From: Warburgia ugandensis
Taxonomy: Eukaryota; Streptophyta; Magnoliopsida; Canellales; Canellaceae
DNA length: 64,000 nt
Assembly (NCBI GenBank): GCA_035236585.1
Contig: CP141127.1
Coordinates: 65,019,495-65,083,494, forward strand
Direction: 5' to 3'
The translations under genes and the position numbers were made by a program. The first letter of the stretch is position 1. Each line of letters begins with the position of its first letter. Positions 54,851 to 64,000 of the stretch are shown here, in pieces. The notes beneath the pieces were generated by a model that was not told where the DNA came from, did no database searches, and saw only the letters and a program-made list of their open reading frames with translations.

Positions 54851-55450
54851 ACCGGATAATGACTGCTAGGAAGCTGCATATAAATGGAATTAGGCTTTAC
54901 TAAGATCAAGAGACTTTTACAGTTCTATCATAAAATTTCCCTATCTGCATTGTCCAGCAGAGCGATGGCTCAATCTCTCCTCCAAGAAATGACAAGTATC
55001 TAACTTCCCACCACACAAAGAGACCCCACCAATTCTTCTTTGATAGGAGAGATCAATAAGAAGAGTCCTCAGTACCACCTCATTTGAGTTTGCAATGCAG
55101 TAAGTCTGGGATAATCCCTGACTGTCTCCCTCCATTATCTCTAGACATACATCCCAGTAGTGGAATGGTCAAATTTCTGTCAGAACTGCTGCCAACCCAA
55201 GTTTTGTGATAGTTAAGGGAGCTAGAATCTGCCATAGCAATAGTATAATGGTACATGTGAGGCTCATATAATGAGCATCAATTCTAAAGTACCTCATCCA
55301 ATAGCTCTGAAACTTTTTTCTTCATGAACGACGGCCAGTATCAAGTTCAGCAATCAAAACTTTCCCATTAGCTTTTATCTTAGAAAACCACACTGAAAAC
55401 CCAATTCGAAAAAATATATCCAATATTCATTTTCAGCACAAAATCGTTGA

Positions 55451-55491
55451 ATCATCATCATCAAGACCTTATTCCAATTAGGGGTCGGCCA
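55451..55491 (-). mobile_element. Minimal RTE LINE 3' tail
   Basis: About 40 bp: on the - strand 'tggccgacccctaattgg' followed by 'aataaggtcttgatgatgat'. It equals the extreme 3' end of LINE-1, which suggests an ultra-short LINE insertion. Confidence 0.8.
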
Positions 55492-55654
55492 TTAGCTCCA
55501 AGATATATAAACTGAAAATTACACTTCAGCATTTGTTAACTTGAGTTAGTATAAAATTAGAAATAAACTTTTGTGCAATTTTCTTCTTCATGGAGAGGCA
55601 GTCAATTGACATGAACCTGCAATCAAGGATATTCTAGGAGAGATACCAAGTTGT

Positions 55655-55753
55655 TTGTGACCAAGTGCATTCGAGGCGTGGAAACAGTGGTCTGCCCCTT
55701 CCTCAGACCCCATACACACACAGGAGCTTCATGCACCAAATTGCTCTCTTTTC
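55655..55753 (+). mobile_element. Au SINE remnant with internal deletion
   Basis: B-box part 'tgaccaagtgcattcgaggc', then 'gtggaaacag', and directly 'tggtctgccccttcctcaga' and 'aggagcttcatgcacc'. The 'cctcttgcaaaatgc' middle is missing. It lies in an otherwise featureless stretch (55492-55965). Confidence 0.75.
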
Positions 55754-55965
55754 CATGGAGAGGCAGTCAATTCATTTGCAACTGCTTCATACCATGAGCT
55801 AATGTTTGTTACAGTACAAAGGCAGGGCAACTAAGATGCTGGAAGTTATTGTCATTCTACTCTTCATGAGCAAATCATAACCCAGCACAACAAACATGTA
55901 TTCATTCGTTCCACTGTAAGCAGACTAGCAGTTCACTGAAGAAAAATACATACTAATGTGACTTT

Positions 55966-57220
55966 TCAATAATTCCAAAAGATCTGGTTAGCTCTATACT
56001 GTTTCTTGAGATACACTGTTATTAGTTGTGAGTGTGTGCACTTCTTCTGACTCTTGGACTCTAGAAGTGAGTCTGAACTTGAATGAAAATCTACTCTACC
56101 AAAGACCTCAAACACTAATGGATCTATCAAAATGTGTGGATAACTACTTAAGTTCATGCTTTTCAAAGCAAAAGACAAATTCCTTCCTAGTCTTCTGTTC
56201 AAGTATGCATCAAAGACACAACCATAGGTCACAAGGTCAGGGATGACCTTCTCATATTTCATGTGTTCAATGCTTACATGGAGATCCCAAAATATGCCCA
56301 TTCTTGAAAAAGCCAAAGCTCGAATGTTGAATGTAGTAAGATCAGGTGAAAATACAGCCTTCAACATGTTAAAAAATTCTCTCTACAGACTTTTCATTTT
56401 GAAGTTGGCAACATAGGAGAGCAAAAGAAGGTTCCACAGAAGGTTTCCTGTATTCCACCTACCAAGACCTACACCCCTCAAAAATTCACCTAATCTGAAG
56501 AACCTTCGTTTTCTTATATAGGCAAGTGATATTGCCCTGATTGTTTCTTTCTCTACAAGGATTCTGGATCTTTTCAGGGGACCATATGCGGTTTCCATCT
56601 CTGTTAGAGAGCCAAAAGTACTATTATATCTCACAATTGCATTTGCAGTATTGGAATCAACTACATAACCATTTGAAACCATTTTCTCCATGGTGGCTTC
56701 CATCAATTCAAGCTGTCCTCCCTTCCCAAAGCATGAAATAGCAGATGAGTAAAATCTCAGGACACAAGTTCAAGTCCCTTGAAGTCACCTCATGCAGGAT
56801 TCTGTCCACCTCATCAAAACATCTCATCTTTCCATATGCATCCATTAGATCTGAAACTATCTCAATGTCTGGCATAAATGAGCTATTTATAATCCCATTC
56901 TACAGAGCATGGGCTTTCAGGAAGTGGCCATTTTCTGCATAAGATAGCATTAATTCTGATAAGGTAGCACAATTACATATGTAACCTTCAGGTATGACCT
57001 CAAGAAGTAGTTGACGAGCAACTTCTGTCATTTTATTTTGACCCAACATGCGTATTAATGGATCATAGTCCACACTAGTATGCTTTCCTTTGCCATTATG
57101 TGCTGGTTCCACTGCCTGATAATCTTTCGGGCCAGAATCGTTGAATGTCAAGAAAATATTCAAAATGGAAAAGTCCCAGATCAGAGATCTCTATGCAATC
57201 CATTCTCAAAGCTTCAAAAG
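55966..57220 (-). pseudogene. PPR (pentatricopeptide-repeat) protein pseudogene
   Basis: On the - strand three main frames line up as one protein: about 57163-56900, a shifted part to about 56707, 56706-56383, and 56367-55966. They contain helix pairs of the PPR kind, for example 'SDLMDAYGKMRCFDEVDRIL', '[19 protein letters not shown]' and '[19 protein letters not shown]'. PPR proteins bind organelle RNA. The gene is broken by in-frame TAG codons at 56900-56902 and 56383-56385 and by a frameshift near 56770. The N-terminus is not defined: the frame at 57163 begins without ATG, and an ATG at about 57211 leads to another frame shift. It vaguely recalls Arabidopsis At3g42630, from memory only. 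Sequencing error at three places seems unlikely but cannot be excluded. Confidence 0.7.
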
Positions 57221-57660
57221 CGGATCTCTTTACAAGTTGAACAAGAGGAAACGCAGAGAGAATGAAGAGAAAGGGAAATCAACTTCTTCGGTGTTCAAAA
57301 GGTATGGAGTGAAAGTGAATGGATTGTACAGATTGGGTTTTCTACGGAGTTTCGCATAAACCCTCGGGTATCCAAAGATTTTTTTCGATAGCCAGTTCTT
57401 CTTCAGCAAAAGATAATCTGGAAGCCATTTGAAAAAAATTCCACCAATTAAAGGCAGAGAAACAGGTGACACATGGGGAAATGTTAGAAGAGATGGGGAG
57501 TTTCAAGACGTGAAAAATGATAAACAGTGCAATGGTCGATTAATTTGAGAAGCCGAAGTTTTCTCCTCTGCCCGTGCGAATTCCTTTATGGGATGAAGAA
57601 TACGATGCCCAGCTTTCTCTCTCTCTAAAAAACCATGTGTTGAATATGATTTTTTCTTTA
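57221..57660. other. Region upstream of the PPR pseudogene
   Basis: Possible former promoter or 5' exon. An 80-codon frame at 57472-57230 (-) starts with GTG and has no family resemblance. Nothing firm can be assigned. Confidence 0.35.
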
Positions 57661-57929
57661 GAAAGTAACAAATTTTTTGGCATATCTCCAATAACACAAA
57701 ACATATCGAGTATAATAAAGTTAAATAAACTAGACATCTCACATATGCTGAAGGTATCACAATTAAATAAACTTGACATCTAACATATGCAGAAGATATC
57801 GCATTTAAATAAATATGATATCTCACATATGCAAAAGATATCACAGTTAAATAAACATGATATCTTACATATGCCGAAGATATCGCAATTAAATAAGCTG
57901 CATTTCTGAAATACGCCATGATATCTCAG
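57661..57929. repeat. 42-bp minisatellite with palindromic cores
   Basis: Four clear 42-bp units start at 57721, 57763, 57805 and 57847, each beginning 'ttaaataaa' and containing a CATATG hexamer and, about seven bases later, G(A/G)TATC. A degenerate unit lies on each side. The length is divisible by three, so the - strand frame (57919-57503) shows a periodic protein, which is an artefact. Confidence 0.9.
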
Positions 57930-58119
57930 AAACGCCAAACATATGCTGTTAAATAAACCCCCTAAGACTTTCAAATTAGTAGGGACTTTTTATCTTACAA
58001 GCTAAGTTTTAATTGAATTAATTCTTACACGAAGATAGCAAAATATATTCAATTTGCTTCTTAATATTAAATAAACATTACAGCATCAAGTCACTGAGTA
58101 TGTATCTTACCTAATTCCA
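57930..58119. other. Spacer between minisatellite and gypsy derivative
   Basis: AT-rich. It includes 'cgccaaacatatgctgttaa' (57937-57956), related to the text at 52331. Nothing else recognised. Confidence 0.4.
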
Positions 58120-58643
58120 AGAGCTTAACTTCTTAGACTCCTGTGCAGCACTTAGCTTGGCTTCTCACTCTGCACCAACTAAGTAAGCCTCATTAAAATC
58201 TTTAAAGAGAAGAACAACTGAAAAGGACTTAGAAAGAACTTTAACTTTATTTTTCTGAAGATGCTTACAACTTTTGGATCTCTATACTAAATGTACAACC
58301 CCGTTGGTGTAATGTGGATGGTTGATTATGAGATGTCTTACAAATGAGGGAGCTCCTCTATTTATAGGTGCTCACCCCTTCCACCTTAATGACGGGTTAG
58401 AATCATTACAAGTATATGGTCCAGATTATCCTTTAGAACATTCCTCTAAAATATCCAAAGTCTACCACTTTCTAGATCTTGGATATGGACACTTCTAGAA
58501 TTCAAGTCTTCTAGAAACGGGCCTTCCTCCACAGGCCTTAAATAATGCACCTAAGTCCCTCAAGCACAGTCCACAAACCAAAAGGGGCCTCTCTTAAAGC
58601 CGGTGGTGTTGGTCATGGACTGCATAACAACAGTCCCTTGACA
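58120..58643 (-). repeat. 3' LTR of the gypsy derivative
   Basis: About 524 bp, bounded on the inner side by the purine tract. It includes a TATA-like 'tatttataggtgctc' region (on the + strand near 58360) that on the - strand reads 'cctataaatag', a possible promoter element. Confidence 0.65.
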
Positions 58644-59294
58644 TTTCCCCCATCTAATAACATCCACGCTCTCGTCGATATATCTTTCCTGGTGTTGGGA
58701 AATTTGTTGGGTATCACGTTCTGTTTTTATGTGACTTGCATCTCCCCAGTCTTGTGGTCCTCTCCTTGCAATTCAAAGTCTGATTTGTTGTGTTTAACTT
58801 CCATTGTGTAGAATCCCATTTTATTTTGTGCACCTCTTGCACATTTTCTTGAATACTTCTAAGCTTCATCCCTCTTGCACATTCACGTCTAGTCATTCTC
58901 TTTTTGAAGTGCAATGTCACACTCTTCTTTGTGTCATTAGTTGCGGCAATACCCCTAGTGTTCTTCAATTACTAACATCCTTATGACAGTTAAGCATTGC
59001 AACGTGCCTAGTTGTATTGTCTCCATATTTCCTGTAGAGTTCTCCTATCGCAGCATATGTCTCTTCCCATCCTCATGTGTAGCAACATCTTTTCTAGCTT
59101 TTGGATTCTCTAGGGTTTTCTCAGGCATCGACATACTCATGGCACCTAGTTGCACCTTCTCCTCACTTGATGCAACTTCTACCCATTGTAGCATGTCGCC
59201 TTATGTGCTTACTGATCATGCTAGATCCTTTAGTTCACATTCCTTCTTACGTATAGCCATGTTGTGTAGGCTCTTCTAGTTGGACATTATGCAT

Positions 59295-59705
59295 GCGGTG
59301 AGGTCCGTCACAAAAGTAGCATGGCTTGATGGGAAAACCTTCCATTAACTAGCATAGCTCTTTGGTTTTGAAATGTTGATCTTAAGGGTTTCACAAAGGC
59401 TTACCATCCTCAAGAAGTTTGGTTTGCCCTCCCACTCCCCCTAAGCTCTTCCATCATAACTTCAAGGGACCCACACCTTGGATGCGTAGCCTCTAGCCTT
59501 ATGGAGATAATGGACATGACCATCTCCATCTTCGCAAACTTGTGTTTCAAAGATAACCGAAAGATAAGACCAAGTTTTTGGGCATACCTCTATTATTCCT
59601 TCGGGAATCCTTGCAAGCCAAATCTTCGTTTGAGATGTGAGAATTTTCCACCATCTTCTCCTCCCTAGGATACGAACCACCACTTCTAACCTTGCTTTGA
59701 TACCA
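59295..59705 (-). pseudogene. gag: gag-like fragment of the gypsy derivative
   Basis: On the - strand the frame 59713-59462 (83 codons) contains 'RRRWWKILTSQTKIWLARIP' and 'CEDGDGHVHYLHKARGYASK' and stops. About 120 bases later another frame has 'IKPCYFCDGPHRMHN', a CxxCxxxH knuckle of the type seen in plant gypsy Gag ('CDGPH'), with the fourth metal ligand not in frame. No protease or RT follows. The N-terminal part is not recognised, so the assignment rests on the knuckle and on the primer-binding site. Confidence 0.55.
59694..59705 (-). promoter_or_regulatory. Primer-binding site of the gypsy derivative
   Basis: TGGTATCAAAGC on the - strand, separated from the presumed LTR end by seven bases. 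Initiator tRNA-Met type. Confidence 0.65.
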
Positions 59706-59812
59706 ATTTTCATGGGCTTAGCTTCTCAAACTCCGACATGGCGCTTAGCTTGGCCTCTCACTCGATACTAAGTAAGCCTGATTAAAATCTTTAAGGAGAA
59801 GGCACTAAGAGC

Positions 59813-60457
59813 AACACTAAGGGTAAAACAATCCACAAATTGTAAAGCAACAGTGGGTGAGGCAGTAAATATCAAAGCAAGACATATAAATGAATGGAAT
59901 TATTAAAACTTTTAAACTAAGGAGTTCATGGGAGGGAAAATAAAAAGAAGAAAAAGAAAAGCAAAAATAATTAGGTAATAGTTCATCTATGAGGGATCTC
60001 TCTGAAAAATCTTCATGAAAAGAGAGTAGGAAATTGAAAGGGTTAAGAAAAGAGGGAAAAAGAAGAAGAAATAGAACCCAAAAGTACATATATAAGAAGA
60101 AAGATAAAATGAAAATGGAACAAATGAAAATGGAAAGAATTAGTTTGTTTGTTCCTTTGTGTTGGCACAAAGATATCCTTCAAGAGGCTCATGACACTCG
60201 CCTTTCTAAGTTCACGAGAAAGGGAGAGATATGTAACTAGAAACCCTAACTTTTATTTTCTTTTTTCTTTTCAAAGGTGCAATAATGTGTGGATACAAAA
60301 GTAAATGGTATGGAAATTTCAAAACAAAGAATGTACAAACAAAGTCTAGAGGTAGAAGATAATTTGTTGTTAGCATTGCACAAAAATAAGTAGTGTAGCA
60401 TTGACTGCTTTTCTTAACTACATATTGATAAAAAAAAAGAAAAAAAGAAAAAGATGT
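59813..60457. other. Unassigned stretch between two retroelements
   Basis: A-rich on the + strand, with simple A/G-rich stretches (60034-60120 and 60429-60453). No coding frame or repeat family recognised. It may include the displaced remainder of the 5' LTR. Confidence 0.4.
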
Positions 60458-60822
60458 TTGTTAAGTGTCCAATTTCAGCCAAAATACCCTTAATCTAGCA
60501 TCAAATTAGATCATCTCATTGATCAATTTTGAAATTTTACTTAAAATTTTTGTATTTTAGTTACAATTAACCATCCAATCATTGATTTGCAAAATCTAAT
60601 GGTCAGATGATCATCAGAGCTAATCAAATGTATAACATACAATTTAGATGATTCTAATTTAGTCCTATTTTTGCAGACCAACCAAATTGGAATTAGATAG
60701 ACCAGATCAAGAAAGAGGAAATTGCTTGGAAAGAGAAGAAATTGAAGATAATCAGGAAATAAAGTATAGAATTTGGAAAAGAGAGAAGAAATGGAATTTG
60801 AATCAAACTCTTCTAAAAGATC

Positions 60823-60830
60823 TATATAAA
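60823..60830 (+). promoter_or_regulatory. TATA box of the proposed gypsy LTR
   Basis: TATATAAA lies about 40 bp before the CT-rich tract. Its position suits transcription starting near 60855. Confidence 0.5.
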
Positions 60831-60867
60831 GAAAAAATAACACTGTTGAAAAGGACGGCATCAGTGG

Positions 60868-61720
60868 GTTGATCTCTCCCCCTCTGCTCTCCCTCTCCCT
60901 CTCCCTCTTCCTCTCCCGCACCACACCCCCCTTCAACGCACCTCTATCTCCCCCATACTTTCTTGTTCTCCTTCTTTGCCTCTTCTCTCTCACTTTCCCT
61001 CTCTCTGCTATCTCCTCCTCTTGTTTCTTTGTTTCTCGCTCCTCCTTTCTTCTCCCTTCTCTCTTTCACTCTCTCTTCTCCCTCTCGTTCTCTCTTTCTC
61101 ACCCAATCTCTCTCTTCATCGGCAACTAGACCTGACGCCATCCTCTCTCCCTTTCTCTCTTTGCTGCCTCTCCACCATGACCTTAGGCACCTCCTTCCCA
61201 TCTCTCTCTCTCTCTCCTTGTCTACCAGATGTCGGGCCAATCCTGTCTCCCTCTCATTCCCTCTTTGCCAGCCTGCACTAGCCTCCCTGTTCACTACACC
61301 ATATCTATCCACCGCAAGAGACTGACCGGCCAACCCCCATCTCCCTCTGCTTCTCCATCGCACCTAAGGTTGGACCAACTCACTTTGTTTTCCTCAACTG
61401 GCAACTCCTCACCACCTCTCTTCTTCTTCTCTCTTCCTCACAGCACCACATCTCTCTATCCTTCCCTCTTTCTCCTTCTGTCAATAGCTCTCTCCTCTCT
61501 ACCAGTCAGCATGTCCTCCCCACCTCTCTTTGTTCTCTCTTTCTCCTTTTCGGTTTCCATCAAGAAACCAGAACTCTCAGCTGGGAGCTCCACCTCCTCC
61601 CTTCCTTGCTTCACCGATCTGACAAGCTCATGAGAAATCAGGTTTACTCCATTTTCCCTCGTTTCTCTCCTCCCTTCTCCGCCATCTTCTCTGTCACCAT
61701 CTTCCTCCTCCAGCATTCCC
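60868..61720 (+). repeat. 850-bp polypyrimidine (CT-rich) tract
   Basis: Almost unbroken C and T with CTCTCC, TCTCTCTC and CCTCTT repeats. Open frames across it on both strands (for example 60963-61325 and 61363-60944) are Ser/Leu/Pro or Arg/Glu low-complexity products of this composition, so no gene is called. In the proposed LTR it would be the transcribed R-U5 part. Confidence 0.85.
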
Positions 61721-62434
61721 TGCATTTTTTGGTTAAAATAAATAAAATTCCATTTTTACCCTTCAAACTTTAAATATAATTCCTTTTGTACCTCTAATTT
61801 AATTACATCTACATCCATGTTCTTATCACAGTTCTGACCATCCAAGTGTAAAGCTTAAACCTAATCAACGGTTTAGCTTTAACAAACAAGATCACTTCAA
61901 TTCTTGATCTGTTTCTCATCAGAATTTTAATTAATCTTCAGATCTTGTTCTTAGGACAATTCTTAGTTGATTTCTCATCTTTGATCTTCAATCTAAAATC
62001 TAGAAATTAGATCTAAGCCGTCCAAAACCCAAAAGCATTCTTTAGCCCAGATCATCTAAACTTTTGAGAATTTGCTCAATCCAGCTACTAGATCTTTAAT
62101 CAAAAGTACCAATGAGAGATTGATGAAGGCCGATAGACATTTATGATATCATATTTGAAGAATTTTATTATAATCAAGCTAGGGAAGTAAATTTTATTTG
62201 TTTTCTCTTAATTTTCTATCTTTTTGAATTTGGATTTCTATAATTTTCATAGTTAAATAGATTTTAGTTTATAGTTCATTGCTATTTACTTTCTATCATT
62301 TATTTTAATTTTTAGGCAATTAAATTTTATTTAAACTCCATCTTTTTAAGTTGAGTCCCTGTGGGATTGTCCTGTACTTGCATCAGCTGCACTACAATAG
62401 CTCACCCACTTGTGGTAAAATAATTTTAAAAAAT
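61721..62434. other. AT-rich inner part of the proposed gypsy LTR
   Basis: No genes. It carries low-complexity A/T text and 'gatct'-rich phrases, consistent with the U5 part of the LTR, and ends at the primer-binding site. Confidence 0.45.
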
Positions 62435-62453
62435 TTAGCACCATTGTAGGGGA
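62435..62453 (+). promoter_or_regulatory. Decayed primer-binding site of the gypsy element
   Basis: TTAGCACCATTGTAGGGGA resembles TGGCGCCGTTGCCGGGGA of Tat/Athila elements. Most differences are G to A or C to T, three of them at the CG-containing part. Confidence 0.6.
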
Positions 62454-63369
62454 TCTGCAATGGATTTTTCATAAAATTTCAAAATATTCAATTTTTTTTA
62501 AGAATTGCATTATTTTAGAAATTTAGGCATTTTTATGTGCATTTTTAATTTTTCTTGTGCATAATCATCATATTTTTTTTAATTTTGTTACTTATTGCTA
62601 TTTTTATTTTTCTAAAAATTGGAATAGGAGGAATTCAATGAGGATAGCAAAATTTTTATTTTGAATAAATTGTAGTGAGGACACATTGTATTTTTTTGAA
62701 AGCATTGTAATAATATAGGTCAAGGGTGAACCATCGTAACCTGAAAATGGAAGTGGAATGTAAATGGCTCCACCCTTGTATGAGAAGACTTTATTTAGGA
62801 CTCCACTATGCTCAATCCTAACTCCTTAAGATTCCTAGATTAGGGTTTGCATTATTAGAGTAATTTTGCATTATTTAGTAGTTTAATTGCATATAGAAAG
62901 TATATTTTATAATTGTTGCATATTAGGGTTTGCATTAGTTTATTATTTTTAATTATATTCTTAGGGCACGTTTATCGCTTTAAGGTTATTTGTATGTTGA
63001 TCGAACTGTCATGGAGTGTGGAAATTAATTAGTAAGGGCACCTGACCCCACAAGATTAAGGGTGGATTTATTCACCACCTCTTGGCCTACCTAGGATAAT
63101 CACCATAAGTGCACAACCTAGCCATTCAAATAATTTAAAATTAATTAGAAGAGACCCATAGAGCCATCATATGCTCGTAGGACCCTCCTTAAAGGGTGAT
63201 CTATTGTCACTCCATTGACTTTTGAGCATTGTGGTTATAGTAGGTGTCTTAAAATTCAAGTGATTTTCCTATGCCTTCCGTTGATGTCTATTGAGGGTTA
63301 AATGCCTCTTGACATGATTATTGTATTAACTACTTTAGAGCAGAACCTAATTGGTAAGTAGTAGTTAAA
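62454..63369. other. Leader between primer site and gag
   Basis: Runs of T and A (62480-62640), then mixed text with 'agattagggtttgcattatt' repeated in part (62830 and 62925). No open frame of note. It is the expected untranslated leader of the gypsy element. Confidence 0.45.
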
Positions 63370-63900
63370 TCTGAAAGAGTATTTGGAACCCAATTGATAA
63401 TGTACAATGGTAAATTTTTGAATAAACAACCAGATGTGGCAGAAGAGTATTTGGAACGGCTAGCTGAAAGTGCATAGACCTAGGCTGATTTAAAAAGAGC
63501 AGAACATCCAAATGGACCTAAGCCCACTACCACATTTACTGGGAGATGCATGTTTGTCATGTCTGAAAAAGATGAACTTAATGCCATAGTAGCAACCCTA
63601 GCTAGAAAAGTAGAAGCCATAAAAATGGGAAAGAAAAACACAAATAATGATGGACAAGTGTGTAGCATCTGTGAAAGTACTGCCCATCTTACTTAGGAAT
63701 GTCCTATCATTCCAACATTTTAAGAGGTGCTTCATGATCAGGCTAATGCACTTAACACTTATAAAAGACATTTCTCCTTGTATTCAGAGACATAATCCCA
63801 ACTAGAGAAACCATCCAAATTTCAGTTGGACAAATGAACCAATTGTTAATGTCTCACAACTAGGCCCATACTAGCCTCATCCAAAACTAAGGACTACTTG
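63370..63900 (+). pseudogene. gag: Gypsy gag remnant with CCHC knuckle
   Basis: In one broken frame: 'DVAEEYLERLAESA', then about 100 codons later 'VCSICESTAHLT', a stop, 'ECPIIPTF', and 'VLHDQANALNTYKRHFS'. This is the zinc knuckle (CxxCxxxxHxxxxC) and the Asp-Gln-Ala-Asn text after it that plant Tat/Athila gags show. Shortly after, in another frame, the characteristic 'HPNFSWTNE' appears. Several stops (TAG and TAA) make it non-functional. The rest of the element lies beyond the window. Confidence 0.7.
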
Positions 63901-64000
63901 CTCCAACCGCATACCCAACTCATCAACCTCCTTCTTTTGGACTTTACTTGCCCCCACCCAAAAGGCTCGTCTAGGATAATATCAATCAAATCATTCAAAA

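Larger units (their letters stand above)
58120..59812 (-). mobile_element. Gag-only gypsy-type element (TR-GAG-like), truncated 5' LTR
   Basis: On the - strand: a partial LTR at 59812-59713, a primer-binding site TGGTATCAAAGC (59705-59694), about 1 kb of internal sequence with a gag-like zinc knuckle but no pol, a purine tract ATGGGGGAAA (58653-58644), and a 3' LTR 58643-58120 starting TGTCAAGGGACTG. The first 100 bp at 59713 match the end of the 3' LTR (phrases 'cttagcttggc.tctcact' and 'actaagtaagcct.attaaaatcttta'), and then the similarity stops. Retroelements with LTRs and only gag are known from plants as TR-GAG and depend on other elements for mobility. Confidence 0.7.
60458..64000 (+). 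mobile_element. Gypsy-type (Tat/Athila-like) element, 5' part, runs off the window
   Basis: Proposed order: LTR about 60458-62430, a decayed primer-binding site at 62435-62453, about 0.9 kb of leader, then gag remnants with a zinc knuckle near 63660-63700, cut by the window end. The phrase before the primer site ('ccctgtgggattgtcctgta', 'ttgcatcagctgcactaca', 'tagctcacccacttgtgg') is the kind found at the end of Tat/Athila LTRs. The LTR start is uncertain (TGTTAAGTGTCC at 60458 is the best TG candidate). The 3' LTR is outside the window, so the LTR cannot be verified here. Confidence 0.6.

Noticed and set aside
54941-55135. A 64-codon - strand frame upstream of the SINE remnant
   Set aside because: No recognisable domain and no start context; it may be part of an untranslated or intronic stretch.
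57230-57472. An 80-codon - strand frame as first exon of the PPR gene
   Set aside because: It starts with GTG and has no family resemblance or evident splice link.
57503-57919. A 138-codon frame with periodic 'SAYVRYxxYL' repeats
   Set aside because: The period equals the 42-bp minisatellite; this is a repeat artefact.
60963-61633. Several Ser/Leu/Pro-rich frames of 100-139 codons
   Set aside because: Products of the CT-rich tract in every frame; no domain or start context.

Overview
This window is plant nuclear DNA of intergenic, repeat-rich character. The evidence is two Ty1-copia retrotransposons, two RTE-clade LINEs, several Au-type SINEs, one gypsy and one gypsy-derived element, a hAT-like element and a mosaic of plastid DNA whose pieces match angiosperm psbD, rps18 and rps3. 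The species cannot be named from the sequence. The only host-gene-like locus is a broken pentatricopeptide-repeat (PPR) gene near 56-57 kb. I see no intact cellular gene, RNA gene or CRISPR array.

Layout. From 1 to about 52,158 the matrix is one long, old, diverged array of an A-rich unit of roughly 0.88-0.92 kb, about 30 kb in total once insertions are removed. Inserted into it, from left to right, are Copia-1 (331-4959, +), an Au SINE (7457-7629), Copia-2 (10051-15275, -), an unidentified 0.47-kb insert (17447-17913), a hAT-like element with an 8-bp target duplication (18133-19233), a non-array spacer (20741-23105), the plastid mosaic (26895-27645), RTE LINE-2 (28113-31147), RTE LINE-1 (40193-43789), an orphan RTE 3' end (45425-45541) and two more Au SINEs (48043-48216, 51209-51370). 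From 52.2 to 64 kb the array is gone. That arm holds unassigned T-rich DNA, the PPR pseudogene (-), a 42-bp minisatellite, a gag-only gypsy derivative (58120-59812, -) and the 5' part of a gypsy element with a long CT-rich leader (about 60458-64000, +) that runs off the window.

The main result is historical. The array is organised in higher-order blocks. Block A (1-17235 without the copia elements) is colinear with block B (about 44.9-52.16 kb), about 40.6 kb away. Both carry an Au SINE at the same unit position, while Copia-1, Copia-2 and the third SINE are each present in one copy and have a recognisable empty site in the other. A third block near 23-26 kb lacks even the shared SINE. The insertions therefore give a relative time scale for growth of the array. 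On the - strand the unit is T-rich and intron-like, with splice-acceptor-like CAG sites and a recurring short reading frame. This suggests that the unit began as part of a transcribed gene, but that remains inference.

The retroelements themselves are decayed. Copia-2 is a chimera of two subfamilies with a 520-bp gag duplication. Most premature stops of Copia-1 are of the C-to-T type expected from cytosine methylation. LINE-1 has lost the reverse-transcriptase motif A aspartate and has an antisense SINE fragment in its endonuclease region.
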